64,000 nt of DNA, from positions 1 through 64,000 of the forward strand of contig JAZQHA010000065.1 in the NCBI GenBank assembly GCA_045540315.1, in the 5' to 3' direction. The DNA comes from CAG-557 sp045540315 (lineage in GTDB: Bacteria > Bacillota > Clostridia > Oscillospirales > Acutalibacteraceae). The notes below the pieces were generated by a model that ran no database searches, had not been told where the DNA came from, and saw only the letters and a list, made by a program, of their open reading frames with translations. The position numbers and the translations under genes are program-made. Each line of letters opens with the position of its first letter. The first letter of the stretch is position 1. This document shows positions 43,709 through 52,580 of the stretch, one piece after another.

Positions 43709-44668
43709 ATGCGTGAACAATTTACTTACGCGGTGGCGAGAATACGGGCCAAGGAGTTGTCGCTGCTATCTGAGCAAGATGTCAATCGCTTGATGGCTTG
43801 TGAGACTTACGCGGAGTGTCTTAATGTCTTGCGAGACAAGGGATGGGCAGAGTTTGATGATTATCAGAAAATATTATCTGCGCAGGAGGCTCAGCTATGG
43901 CAACTTGTCGCAGAGTTAGTGCCTGACCTCGCGCTTTTTAATGTATTACTGTTGCCGATTGATTTTCATAATTTGAAGGCCGCCATCAAAGGGTATATTA
44001 CAAAGTCATTTTCTGAGGACTTATTTCTTTCTGGTGGAGCTGTCGACCAAGAGCACTTGATTAAATGCATTAAGGAGAGTAAGTTTGAAGACTTACCTCA
44101 CAACATGGTAGAGTCTGCAAGATTGGCCTTTGAGCAATTGCTACACACAGGTGATGGCCAGCTTTGTGATAATATTCTCGACAGAGCTTTGCTGCAGGCC
44201 ATAAAATCTGAAGGAGCAATCTCGCAGAGCAAATTGGTTAGAGATTACTCGGAGTTTTATGTGGCGAGCACGAACATAAAGATGGCTGTACGCTGTCAGC
44301 TTTTAAAGAAAAATCTTAACTTTTTGAGCTCGCTACTGGTTGAGTGCGATACTTTAGACATAGAGCGCCTTGCAGCTGCTACAATGCGTGGTCAAGATGA
44401 TTTATGCGAATATTTGGGTTATACGGAGTATGCGGATGCAGTGCCTTATATTAAGGAGTCATTACAGAAATTTGAATTTTGGCGCGATAACAAAATTATT
44501 GAACTCATAAGAAGCGAAAAGTCGAATTCATTCTCAATTGGTCCGATTTTTGCATACATTTTGGCCCGCCAAAACGAGATAAAAGTAGTGAGAATTATAC
44601 TTTCGGGTAAGTTGAATCAAATCGACACAGACTTGATAAAGGAAAGGCTGCGGGTGATGTATGCATAG
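43709..44668 (+). CDS. ntpC: V-type ATP synthase subunit C (d subunit)
   Basis: A 319-residue helical protein that links the central stalk to the c ring. The family pattern appears as YAVARIRAKELSLLSEQDVNRLMAC near the start, LPIDFHNLKAAIKGY around residue 90 and the C-terminal EIKVVRIILSGK. It overlaps ntpF by 8 bases. The gene order I-K-E-C-F-A-B-D matches the enterococcal/clostridial type. Confidence 0.92.
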   Translation: MREQFTYAVARIRAKELSLLSEQDVNRLMACETYAECLNVLRDKGWAEFDDYQKILSAQEAQLWQLVAELVPDLALFNVLLLPIDFHNLKAAIKGYITKSFSEDLFLSGGAVDQEHLIKCIKESKFEDLPHNMVESARLAFEQLLHTGDGQLCDNILDRALLQAIKSEGAISQSKLVRDYSEFYVASTNIKMAVRCQLLKKNLNFLSSLLVECDTLDIERLAAATMRGQDDLCEYLGYTEYADAVPYIKESLQKFEFWRDNKIIELIRSEKSNSFSIGPIFAYILARQNEIKVVRIILSGKLNQIDTDLIKERLRVMYA

Positions 44669-44978
44669 AATCACAGTGGTTGGCCAAAAGGATAGCATAT
44701 ATGGTTTTGCAGCGTTGGGGCTGGAGGTTTTTCCTGTGAGCGATTCCAATGAGGCGAAAGCTACAATTAAGCATTTACTCAAAGATGATGCTGCGATTAT
44801 TTTTTTGACGGAATCTTTTGCAAGTGAAATCTATGAGGAGGTTTCTGTGCTTATCAAGGAGAACATGGTAGCGATTATTCCGATACCTGATATCTCTGGC
44901 ACACTTGGCGTGGGTATGGAAAACTTGAGAGATGCTGTGCTAAAGGCTGTTGGGACGGATATTCTATTTTCGAAATAA
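44661..44978 (+). CDS. ntpF: V-type ATP synthase subunit F
   Basis: A 105-residue central-stalk protein. MHRITVVGQKDSIYGFAALG and the following ALGLEVFPVSD, IIFLTE and IPIPDISGTLGVG are characteristic of subunit F. Subunits D and F together form the rotor axle. It precedes ntpA by 24 bases. Confidence 0.93.
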   Translation: MHRITVVGQKDSIYGFAALGLEVFPVSDSNEAKATIKHLLKDDAAIIFLTESFASEIYEEVSVLIKENMVAIIPIPDISGTLGVGMENLRDAVLKAVGTDILFSK

Positions 44979-45002
44979 ACTTTTGACTGAGCAGGTGAGA
45001 CG

Positions 45003-46772
45003 ATGAGTAGGGGTATTATAAAAAAGGTCGCGGGGCCGTTGGTCATTGCCGAGGGCATGAAAGATGCGAATATGTTTGACGTTGTCAAAGTGAGTAATGA
45101 GCGCCTTATCGGTGAAATTATCGAGATGCACGGTGATAAGGCTTCGATTCAAGTTTACGAGGAGACTTCTGGTTTAGGACCTGGTGCTCCGGTAGAGTCA
45201 ACAGGTGAGCCATTGAGTGTAGAGCTTGGACCAGGACTTATTGGCAGTATTTTTGATGGTATTCAGCGTCCGCTTGATGATATTATGCAAGTCGCTGGAA
45301 ACAACTTAAAACGCGGTGTAGAGGTTCCTCCACTTAAGCGTGACAAAAAATGGACGTTTGTGCCTTGTGTGAGCGTGGGGGATAGGGTAGAGGCTGGAGA
45401 TATTATCGGGACGGTGGCCGAGACCGAACTTGTTGAGCATAAGATAATGGTACCTAATGGTGTTGCCGGAGAGGTAGTGTCGATCGAGTCGGGAGAATTT
45501 TCAGTCGACCAAGTTGTTGCGCTTATAAAAACAGCGAAGGGGAACCGTGAGTTAACGCTTTTGCAAAAGTGGCCTGTTCGAGTTGGAAGACCGTTTAAGA
45601 AGAAGTTGTCTCCGAATATGCCGCTTATTACCGGTCAGCGTGTCATCGACACCTTGTTTCCAATAGCTAAGGGTGGGGTTGCCTCTGTACCGGGTCCGTT
45701 TGGTAGCGGAAAGACTGTTGTTCAGCATCAGCTCGCTAAGTGGGCCGATGCAGATATCGTAGTTTATATTGGCTGCGGTGAACGTGGCAACGAAATGACG
45801 GACGTTTTAAATGAGTTCCCGGAGCTTATTGACCCAAAGACGGGGCACTCCTTGATGAAACGGACTGTGCTCATTGCGAATACCTCTGACATGCCGGTAG
45901 CTGCTCGCGAGGCCTCTATTTATACGGGAATCACCATAGCTGAGTATTTCCGTGATATGGGTTACTCTGTTGCGCTTATGGCAGATTCGACTTCGCGTTG
46001 GGCTGAGGCTTTGCGCGAGATGTCTGGACGCTTGCAAGAAATGCCAGGCGAGGAGGGTTATCCAGCATATTTAGGTAGTCGTTTGGCGCAGTTTTACGAG
46101 CGTGCTGGTAGAGTTATGTCGCTGGGCCAAGACTCGCGCGAGGGAACTTTGTCCGTTATTGGAGCGGTTTCGCCGCCAGGTGGAGACATCTCAGAGCCAG
46201 TGGCACAAGCAACATTGAGAATCGTGAAGGTGTTTTGGGGGCTGGACTCATCTCTTGCGTATAGGCGGCATTTTCCGGCGATAAACTGGCTAAATAGCTA
46301 CTCGCTATATGTCGACACCTTATCTAGTTGGTTCAATGAGCATGTAGATGCAACCTTCATGGAGCGGCGTGCGCAAATAATGCGACTTTTGCAAGAGGAA
46401 GCTGAGCTCGAGGAGATCGTAAAGCTAGTCGGAATGGACTCGTTATCGCCTCAGGACAGGCTAAAATTAGAGGTAGCGCGCTCTATTCGTGAGGACTTGT
46501 TGCATCAAAATGCCTTTCATGAGGAGGATACCTACACACCGATTCGCAAGCAGTTTTTGATGATGAAGCTGGTCTTGGAGTTTTATGTGCTAGCTTTGCA
46601 GGCTGTTGAGAGTGGAGCAGCGATTGAGGAATTATTGCGTTTGCCGGTGCGTGAGCAAATTGGGCGTTTTAAGTACATCTCTAGTGATAGAACGGACCTT
46701 GAGTACGATAAAATTTTAGAAAGAATGGCCGTGGAAATAGGGGCAACTTTGACAAGCGGGGAGGATTTTTGA
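45003..46772 (+). CDS. ntpA: V-type ATP synthase catalytic subunit A
   Basis: The ATP-hydrolysing or -synthesising subunit, 589 aa. The P-loop is GPFGSGKT near residue 236. GERGNEMTDVL and the arginine-containing DSTSRWAEALRE are conserved. The long non-homologous region (about residues 110-190) separates it from F-type beta. Its TGA overlaps the ATG of ntpB. Confidence 0.97.
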   Translation: MSRGIIKKVAGPLVIAEGMKDANMFDVVKVSNERLIGEIIEMHGDKASIQVYEETSGLGPGAPVESTGEPLSVELGPGLIGSIFDGIQRPLDDIMQVAGNNLKRGVEVPPLKRDKKWTFVPCVSVGDRVEAGDIIGTVAETELVEHKIMVPNGVAGEVVSIESGEFSVDQVVALIKTAKGNRELTLLQKWPVRVGRPFKKKLSPNMPLITGQRVIDTLFPIAKGGVASVPGPFGSGKTVVQHQLAKWADADIVVYIGCGERGNEMTDVLNEFPELIDPKTGHSLMKRTVLIANTSDMPVAAREASIYTGITIAEYFRDMGYSVALMADSTSRWAEALREMSGRLQEMPGEEGYPAYLGSRLAQFYERAGRVMSLGQDSREGTLSVIGAVSPPGGDISEPVAQATLRIVKVFWGLDSSLAYRRHFPAINWLNSYSLYVDTLSSWFNEHVDATFMERRAQIMRLLQEEAELEEIVKLVGMDSLSPQDRLKLEVARSIREDLLHQNAFHEEDTYTPIRKQFLMMKLVLEFYVLALQAVESGAAIEELLRLPVREQIGRFKYISSDRTDLEYDKILERMAVEIGATLTSGEDF

Positions 46773-48151
46773 TGCCAAAGGAGTACAGGACAATCGAGGA
46801 AGTTGCTGGCCCGTTGATGTTGGTGCGCGATGTCGAGAATGTAAATTTTGATGAGTTGGGCGAAATTGAACTTGCTAATGGTGAGCATCGTCGATGCAGG
46901 GTTTTGGAGATTGACGGAACTAATGCTTTGGTACAGCTTTTTGAGAACTCTGCTGGGATAAATTTATCTAACAGTAAGGTGCGTTTCTTGGGCCGAAGTA
47001 TGCAGCTTGGCGTCTCCATTGACATGCTGAGTCGTGTGTTCGATGGCCTTGGTCGCCCGATTGATGATGGTCCGGAAATTCTGCCAGAAAAGCGCTTGGA
47101 CGTAAATGGTCTACCGATGAATCCGGCGGCAAGAAACTATCCGCAAGAGTTTATTCAGACGGGTATCTCCGCGATAGATGGCCTAAATACTTTGGTACGA
47201 GGACAAAAGTTGCCGATTTTCTCTGCTAGTGGTTTGCCACACGCAAATTTAGCTGCTCAAATTGCACGACAGGCACAAGTGCGAGGTACAGATGCGCCAT
47301 TTGCGGTAGTTTTTGCCGCGATGGGTATTACCTTTGAGGAGTCGCAATTTTTTATTGAGAGCTTCAAGGAAACTGGTGCTATTGACCGGACGGTAATGTT
47401 TTTAAATTTGGCAAACGACCCAGCTGTAGAGCGAATAGCAACTCCTAAAATGGCGTTGACGGCGGCTGAATTTTTGGCTTTTGAGAAAAACATGCATGTG
47501 CTTGTCATCATGACGGATATTACCAACTATGCGGATGCCTTAAGGGAGGTTTCGGCCGCGCGAAGAGAAGTGCCAGGGAGACGTGGTTACCCGGGTTACA
47601 TGTACACGGATTTGGCTGCCATCTATGAGCGTGCTGGTCGACAAAAGGGCAAAGATGGCAGCATTACGTTGATACCGATTTTGACGATGCCAGAGGATGA
47701 CAAGACCCATCCCATTCCAGACTTGACCGGGTACATTACGGAAGGACAGATAATTTTAAGTCGAGAGTTGTTTAGAAAAGGTGTTACGCCTCCAATTGAT
47801 GTTTTACCATCGCTTTCTAGGTTGAAAGATAAGGGTATTGGCAAAGGCAAGACGCGCGAAGACCATTCTCAGACGATGAATCAGCTATTTTCGGCTTATG
47901 CTCGCGGCAAAGAGGCTAAAGAACTTATGGTAATTCTTGGCGAGGCTGCGCTTACGGACATTGACAAGTTGTATGCCAAGTTTGCTGATGCTTTTGAGAA
48001 AGAATATGTCTCTCAGGGCTACGAAAAAAATCGCGGCATCGAGGAAACTTTGGATATAGGTTGGAAGTTATTATCGATTTTGCCTCGTAGCGAGTTGAAA
48101 AGAATAAGCGATGAATATCTAGATAAGTACTACGAGAAAAGTGGTGACTAA
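46772..48151 (+). CDS. ntpB: V-type ATP synthase subunit B
   Basis: The non-catalytic nucleotide-binding subunit, 459 aa. Unlike subunit A it lacks a P-loop: LPIFSASGLPHANLA stands in that position. LVIMTDITNYADALREVSAARREVPGR-type sequence (VIMTDITNYADALREVSAAR) is typical. ATG 46772 overlaps the ntpA stop (TGATG) behind GGGGAGGA. It ends 2 bases before ntpD. Confidence 0.97.
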   Translation: MPKEYRTIEEVAGPLMLVRDVENVNFDELGEIELANGEHRRCRVLEIDGTNALVQLFENSAGINLSNSKVRFLGRSMQLGVSIDMLSRVFDGLGRPIDDGPEILPEKRLDVNGLPMNPAARNYPQEFIQTGISAIDGLNTLVRGQKLPIFSASGLPHANLAAQIARQAQVRGTDAPFAVVFAAMGITFEESQFFIESFKETGAIDRTVMFLNLANDPAVERIATPKMALTAAEFLAFEKNMHVLVIMTDITNYADALREVSAARREVPGRRGYPGYMYTDLAAIYERAGRQKGKDGSITLIPILTMPEDDKTHPIPDLTGYITEGQIILSRELFRKGVTPPIDVLPSLSRLKDKGIGKGKTREDHSQTMNQLFSAYARGKEAKELMVILGEAALTDIDKLYAKFADAFEKEYVSQGYEKNRGIEETLDIGWKLLSILPRSELKRISDEYLDKYYEKSGD

Positions 48152-48153
48152 AA

Positions 48154-48777
48154 ATGGCAACTACACAAGTTACCCCAACTCGAATGGAGTTAACGCGACT
48201 CAAGAAAAAACGCCTTATGGCGGTACGTGGGCATAAGTTACTAAAGGATAAGCGCGACGAATTAATGAAGCAGTTTATATCTTTGGTAGAGCAAAATAAA
48301 GTTCTGCGCGAAAAAGTTGAGCATGGAATAAAAAAAGCTAATCAAAAGTTTTTGTTAGCCAAGTCTGAAATGAGCGATGAAGCTTTGAGTGTAGCTTTGC
48401 TTGCGCCAAAACAGTCAATGTCGGTTAATGTTTCTAGCAAAAATATAATGAGCGTGAATGTGCCGAAGTTTGAGTATCAAACGAGAACCGCCAATGAAGA
48501 TGATATGTATTCATATGGACTAGCGTTTACCTCTTCTAGCCTTGACGAGGCTGTGAAATCATTATCTGAAGTTTTTGAAGATATGTTGAAACTTGCTGAA
48601 ATAGAAAAAGCGTGTCAACTTTTAGCCGAGGAGATAGAAAAAACTCGACGCAGAGTTAATGCGCTCGAGTATGTGGTTATACCTCAGGCAGAGGACGGTA
48701 TTCGATATATTTCTATGAAGCTTGATGAAAATGAACGAGGTGCTCAAGCGCGGCTTATGAAAATGGAGATCTCGTGA
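48154..48777 (+). CDS. ntpD: V-type ATP synthase subunit D
   Basis: A 207-residue rotor-stalk protein of two long antiparallel helices. The N terminus TPTRMELTRLKKKRLMAVRGHKLLKDKRDEL-type pattern (TPTRMELTRLKKKRL) and the C-terminal RRVNALEYVVIPQAEDGIRY are diagnostic. It is the last gene of the ATPase operon; tRNA-Trp with its own promoter follows. Confidence 0.95.
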   Translation: MATTQVTPTRMELTRLKKKRLMAVRGHKLLKDKRDELMKQFISLVEQNKVLREKVEHGIKKANQKFLLAKSEMSDEALSVALLAPKQSMSVNVSSKNIMSVNVPKFEYQTRTANEDDMYSYGLAFTSSSLDEAVKSLSEVFEDMLKLAEIEKACQLLAEEIEKTRRRVNALEYVVIPQAEDGIRYISMKLDENERGAQARLMKMEIS

Positions 48778-48805
48778 TGGTGAGATAAATAAAAAATAAT
48801 TTTAC

Positions 48806-48834
48806 TTGACAAAAGCCTTTTCTTAATTTACAAT
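48806..48834 (+). promoter_or_regulatory. promoter for tRNA-Trp
   Basis: TTGACA (48806-48811) and TACAAT (48829-48834) are 17 bases apart and end 15 bases before the tRNA. Confidence 0.85.
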
Positions 48835-48849
48835 AACAGTGATATAAGA

Positions 48850-48925
48850 AGGGGTATAGCTCAGATGGTAGAGCAGTGGTCTCCAAAACCACGTGCCGAG
48901 GGTTCAAATCCTTCTGCCCCTGCCA
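48850..48925 (+). tRNA. tRNA-Trp (anticodon CCA)
   Basis: The acceptor stem AGGGGTA/TGCCCCT, D arm GCTC...GAGC, anticodon stem GTGGT/ACCAC with loop CTCCAAA giving CCA, T loop TTCAAAT, and encoded CCA. Confidence 0.96.
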
Positions 48926-48933
48926 AATGGTGA

Positions 48934-48966
48934 CCTCGTACGATAATTCCGTACGAGGCCTTTTTT
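48934..48966 (+). terminator. terminator after tRNA-Trp
   Basis: CCTCGTACG/CGTACGAGG with a seven-base loop, followed by CCTTTTTT. Confidence 0.88.
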
Positions 48967-49101
48967 ATTTCAACCGCTTTATGCTCGCGTTTGTGAGTGG
49001 AGTTACAAATTTTAGTAGCTAATTTTCGTTGGATAGTCATAAGGGCCTTGAGATTTCTTATAACTACTTTTAATATTTAGGCCCCCAAGAGCAAGATTGT
49101 T

Positions 49102-49132
49102 AAAAAAAGCCGACTATGTTGGCCTTTTTTTC
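49102..49132. terminator. bidirectional terminator between tRNA-Trp and mtnN
   Basis: GCCGAC/GTTGGC (one G:T pair) lies between runs of seven A and seven T residues, so it can work on both strands. It faces the end of mtnN. No gene lies between 48967 and 49172. Confidence 0.7.
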
Positions 49133-49172
49133 TGTTACAATTCATTCTCATGAAGTATTGAAAACCTATTAG

Positions 49173-49892
49173 TCAAGGTGTGTTTGCTACTTTTTTATTT
49201 TCGTAGCAAAGTTCTAAAAGTAAGTGCTCAATCAATTTCGTCGTTTTCTCAGCAACAATAAATTTGAATTTATTGTAGTCAATTGGACTCTCCTCGTTGG
49301 CATTGTCCGATATTATCCTTAAAGCAACGAATTTGACATTATTCACAAAACATACGTGACCAATGCTTCCTGATTCCATTTCACAGGCTACCGCATTAAA
49401 AGTTTTTCGAATATCGGTAAGTTTTTTGTTATCGGCAATAAACTGGTCACCAGTCGCAATAATTCCAATATGTAACTTTTCATCAAGTTTTTTTGCAATG
49501 ACTTTTATTTTTTCGTTTGCGTCCTGTGCACATGGAAGTTGAATCAGATTTATTCCAGAGATAAGCCCTGGTGCGTCGCCAAGTGCACTAGTATCTACGT
49601 CGTGCTGGACCACCGCATTTGCTAACACAATGTCACCGATTTTTATCTCTGGGACGGCTGAGCCTGCGATGCCGGTGTTAATAATAAACTTCGGACGGTA
49701 ATTGGAAATCATTAATTGGGTACAAATAGCCGCGTTAACCTTGCCAGGACCGCATATTGCAACAACGCAATCCACTCCACTTATTTTACCTGAGAAAAAA
49801 TTTATATGCGCGAAAGATTGCTGCGTGGGATTACACATGAGTTTTTTTATGCTTTCGATTTCCACGTCCATAGCACCGATTATTCCTATCAT
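49173..49892 (-). CDS. mtnN: 5'-methylthioadenosine/S-adenosylhomocysteine nucleosidase
   Basis: Hydrolyses MTA and SAH to adenine and the thioribose product in methionine/SAM recycling. The 239-residue protein begins MIGIIGAMDVEIE with the catalytic Glu (E11). NTGIAGSA is the family-specific loop, EMESGSIGHV binds ribose, and RIISDNA carries the catalytic Asp. ATG 49892 with AGGAGG upstream is chosen over the longer frame start at 49952. It stands as a single gene. Confidence 0.95.
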   Translation of the reverse strand: MIGIIGAMDVEIESIKKLMCNPTQQSFAHINFFSGKISGVDCVVAICGPGKVNAAICTQLMISNYRPKFIINTGIAGSAVPEIKIGDIVLANAVVQHDVDTSALGDAPGLISGINLIQLPCAQDANEKIKVIAKKLDEKLHIGIIATGDQFIADNKKLTDIRKTFNAVACEMESGSIGHVCFVNNVKFVALRIISDNANEESPIDYNKFKFIVAEKTTKLIEHLLLELCYENKKVANTP

Positions 49893-49919
49893 AACTAAAA
49901 ACCTCCTGTTTTGTATTTG

Positions 49920-49925
49920 ATTGTA
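49920..49925 (-). promoter_or_regulatory. extended -10 promoter for mtnN
   Basis: On the minus strand TG-T-TACAAT is an extended -10, 27 bases before the mtnN start codon. No strong -35 is seen. Confidence 0.5.
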
Positions 49926-49955
49926 ACATATGAAAATAAAATTGAAAATCATATA

Positions 49956-50152
49956 TGCTTCACAGGAGTGCCCTAATCAAACGCCGCGGCGCCGCGAGGC
50001 GCCGAATGCCTACTAAGGCATTCGGCCAGTCCAAAGCGCAACACAGTTGGGCTTTGGAACACAACGAAAATAAATATTTATTTTCGTTGGCCTCGCGGCC
50101 CGAGCGGCAAGCCTCAAAAAAAGATATCAAATAGGGCACTCCCTGCTTCACA
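49956..50152 (-). repeat. cloverleaf element, copy H, complete, with flanking direct repeats
   Basis: The element spans 49965-50142 with terminal inverted repeats GGAGTGCCC and GGGCACTCC. The direct repeat TGCTTCACA occurs at 49956-49964 and 50144-50152. Read on the minus strand, the outer stem encloses CAACGAAAATAAA/TTTATTTTCGTTG, CCAAAGCCCAAC/GTTGCGCTTTGG (one mismatch) and GCCGAATGCCT/AGGCATTCGGC. This is the best-preserved copy. It fills most of the 394-base gap between mtnN and asnS. Confidence 0.9.
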
Positions 50153-50221
50153 GGATGCACTTGAGTATTTAAATCTTTTGTTGTAAATTATTTATCTCAT
50201 GGGCACGTGGAGCACGATAAT

Positions 50222-50258
50222 CAAAAATAGCCACTCGATATTATCAATGAGTGGCTAT
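50222..50258 (-). terminator. terminator after asnS
   Basis: ATAGCCACTC/GAGTGGCTAT with a 12-base loop; on the minus strand it runs into TTTTTGA. Confidence 0.75.
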
Positions 50259-50286
50259 TACTTTGCTAAAGCAATAAAATTTCATT

Positions 50287-51681
50287 TTAAAACTCAGCTG
50301 AACCGGTTGTTCGAGGGAATGGCAATACATCGCGAATATTTGAAATACCAGTTAAATACATAACTAAACGTTCAAAACCAAGACCGAAACCTGAATGTAC
50401 CGCTGTACCATAGCGGCGCAAATCCAAATACCACCAATAATCTTCTTCAGGCAGGTTGAGTTCTTTCATTCTAGCAACCAAGCGCTCTAAACGTTCCTCA
50501 CGTTGACTGCCGCCAACAAGCTCTCCAATTCCAGGTACAAGCAAATCCATAGCAGCAACTGTTTTGCCATCTTCATTTTCGCGCATATAGAAAGACTTAA
50601 TTTCTTTCGGGTAATCTATAACAAATACAGGCCGTTGGTAAACCTGCTCCGTTAGATACTTTTCATGCTCTGTTTGAAGGTCAATGCCCCACGAAACTTT
50701 ATATTCAAACTTATCGTTATTTTCTTCTAAAATTTTAACGGCATCGGTATACGTAACCACAGCAAAATCAGAACTTACGATTTTTTCCAGACGTTTAACA
50801 ATACCCTTATCGTAGAAATTATTGAAAAACTCCATATCTGCAGGACAAGTTTTTAGCACGTAATCGATAACAAACTTGACCATATTTTCAGCGAGTTCCA
50901 TGCAGTCATTTAAGTCCGCAAAGGCAATTTCTGGTTCTATCATCCAAAATTCTGCAGCATGACGTTGAGTGTAGGATTTCTCGGCACGAAACGTTGGTCC
51001 AAATGTGTAAATCTTGCCAAAAGCCATCGCCATGCATTCACCTTCAAGTTGACCCGAAACCGTAAGCGATGTACGCTTTTGAAAAAAATCTTGAGAGTAA
51101 TCCACTCGGTCATCTTGCGTTTTGGGAATGTTTTCAAGGTCCATGCTAGTTATTGTGAACATCTCACCAGCACCTTCGCAATCGCTGCCCGTGATTATTG
51201 GGGTATGCGCGTAAATAAAACCTTGTTCTTGAAAAAACTTGTGTATAGCATAAGCTGCAGCTGAACGTACTCGGTATGCTGCGCTAAACGTGTTTGTTCT
51301 TGGCCGTAAGTGCGCTATTGTTCGGAGATATTCAAGTGTATGGCGCTTCTTTTGCAACGGATAATCACTAGTAGAGGCCCCCTCAATAAAGACTTCGCTA
51401 GCTTGAACTTCAAATGGTTGTTTGGCTTCGGGAGTCAATACCACTTGCCCGATTACTCTAACAGCTGAACCAACGTTTAGTTTTGCAATTTCTTTGAAAT
51501 TTTTAACTTTCTCTTCCAAAAAAACAACTTGCAAATCTTTAAAATAACTGCCATCATTTAGCTGCATAAATCCCAATGATTTTGAGTCACGAATAGTCTT
51601 GACCCAGCCACAAACCAGTACTTTTTTATCTGCCAGTTCCGAGGAGTTTTTATAAAGCTCTGCAATTTCAGTTCTTTTCAT
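50287..51681 (-). CDS. asnS: asparagine-tRNA ligase
   Basis: A class IIb aminoacyl-tRNA synthetase, 464 aa. The N-terminal OB fold contains VCGWVKTIRDSKSLGFMQL. Motif 2 is FRAEKSYTQRHAAEFWMIEPE, and motif 3 is GFGLGFERLVMYLTG. SQREERLERL supports AsnRS over AspRS. It charges tRNA-Asn directly. The ribosome-binding site is weak (GGGTAT). The leader carries a GC-rich hairpin (AGCCGC...GCGGCT) close to the start codon. No T-box consensus is seen. Confidence 0.95.
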   Translation of the reverse strand: MKRTEIAELYKNSSELADKKVLVCGWVKTIRDSKSLGFMQLNDGSYFKDLQVVFLEEKVKNFKEIAKLNVGSAVRVIGQVVLTPEAKQPFEVQASEVFIEGASTSDYPLQKKRHTLEYLRTIAHLRPRTNTFSAAYRVRSAAAYAIHKFFQEQGFIYAHTPIITGSDCEGAGEMFTITSMDLENIPKTQDDRVDYSQDFFQKRTSLTVSGQLEGECMAMAFGKIYTFGPTFRAEKSYTQRHAAEFWMIEPEIAFADLNDCMELAENMVKFVIDYVLKTCPADMEFFNNFYDKGIVKRLEKIVSSDFAVVTYTDAVKILEENNDKFEYKVSWGIDLQTEHEKYLTEQVYQRPVFVIDYPKEIKSFYMRENEDGKTVAAMDLLVPGIGELVGGSQREERLERLVARMKELNLPEEDYWWYLDLRRYGTAVHSGFGLGFERLVMYLTGISNIRDVLPFPRTTGSAEF

Positions 51682-51749
51682 AACTATACCCAGCCGCGCT
51701 ACAATCCTCTTTCTGCGGCTCCCGCCTTCCTACTAATTTGTATATTGCT

Positions 51750-51778
51750 ATTATATACCAACCAGCATATAGCGTCAA
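51750..51778 (-). promoter_or_regulatory. promoter for asnS
   Basis: On the minus strand TTGACG (51773-51778) and TATAAT (51750-51755) are 17 bases apart. A leader of about 60 bases follows the predicted start site, containing GGGAGCCGC and GCGCGGCT arms. Confidence 0.75.
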
Positions 51779-51822
51779 CGTTGGGGAATATATAACTTAG
51801 TGCGTGGATGTTCAAAACTGAC

Positions 51823-52191
51823 CTATTTTGGATTGTTTTTTCCTGCTAATAGTTGTTTTACCCCCATCACTAGCAGGAAGATTGCAAACAATTTAGATAA
51901 TATTCTGCTGTCGATACTTGAAGCTAAGTAAGAACCTAAGACAGCTCCGATAGCTCCAAACAAGGCAAAACAAATAGCGAGCTTAAAATCGATAAGTTTT
52001 TTCTTGATATAAATTATCACAGCTACTATAGCAGAGGGGATAAAAAATAATAAGTTAATTCCCTGAGCAAGGCTTTGAGGCACATCAGTAAAAAGATTAA
52101 AATAAATAATAAGAATGCCGCCACCGCCAAGTCCCATGGAACCAATTATCGCAGATAGAGTACCGGCAATAGCAGCTATTAACCAATTCAC
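51823..52191 (-). CDS. TauE/SafE family membrane protein, half-size, second gene
   Basis: A 122-residue membrane protein equal to one repeat of the TauE/SafE (DUF81) family. It has four hydrophobic segments and the GLGGGGILIIY motif near residue 21. Full-length members are about 250 aa with two such repeats. Here each repeat is a separate gene. It overlaps the first half gene by 4 bases (ATGA), so equal synthesis and a heterodimer are likely. The anion or sulfur substrate is unknown. Confidence 0.82.
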   Translation of the reverse strand: MNWLIAAIAGTLSAIIGSMGLGGGGILIIYFNLFTDVPQSLAQGINLLFFIPSAIVAVIIYIKKKLIDFKLAICFALFGAIGAVLGSYLASSIDSRILSKLFAIFLLVMGVKQLLAGKNNPK

Positions 52192-52541
52192 TTAAGAAGC
52201 AGCTGAATAGCTGCCCATAATATAAATCCACCAAAAAGTTGTCTGAGGAGCTTTTGATTGATTTTAGACAAAGCAAAAGAGCCTATAATTGCGCCCAAAA
52301 CACTAAAAGGAAGATACGGTAGTGCATCCGCTAAAGTTACTTGCCCTTTTAGTAAATACATAATTGCGCTGACAAGGCAAATTGGCAAAACTATGCACAC
52401 AGAGGTTGCGTGGGTAGCACGCTGACTTAGACCGTATTTTTTTAATATTGGAACAATCAACATGCCACCTCCCGCGCCAAGAAGTCCATTTATCATTCCG
52501 GCGAATAACGCTAAAATAGGATATAATTTTTTTCTCAACAA
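52188..52541 (-). CDS. TauE/SafE family membrane protein, half-size, first gene
   Basis: A 117-residue partner with the equivalent GLLGAGGGMLIVPIL motif near residue 19 and four hydrophobic segments. Both half genes keep clean frames and starts, and they do not join into one frame, so this is a gene pair rather than a broken gene. The ATG follows weak AGCTTGGGG-type sequence. Confidence 0.82.
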   Translation of the reverse strand: MLRKKLYPILALFAGMINGLLGAGGGMLIVPILKKYGLSQRATHATSVCIVLPICLVSAIMYLLKGQVTLADALPYLPFSVLGAIIGSFALSKINQKLLRQLFGGFILWAAIQLLLK

Positions 52542-52580
52542 AACACCCCAAGCTTATTTAGTGGTATGAAAAAATATTTT

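Noticed and set aside
51682..51822. T-box riboswitch before asnS
   Set aside because: No AGGGTGGNACCGCG element or specifier-loop layout can be found in the leader.
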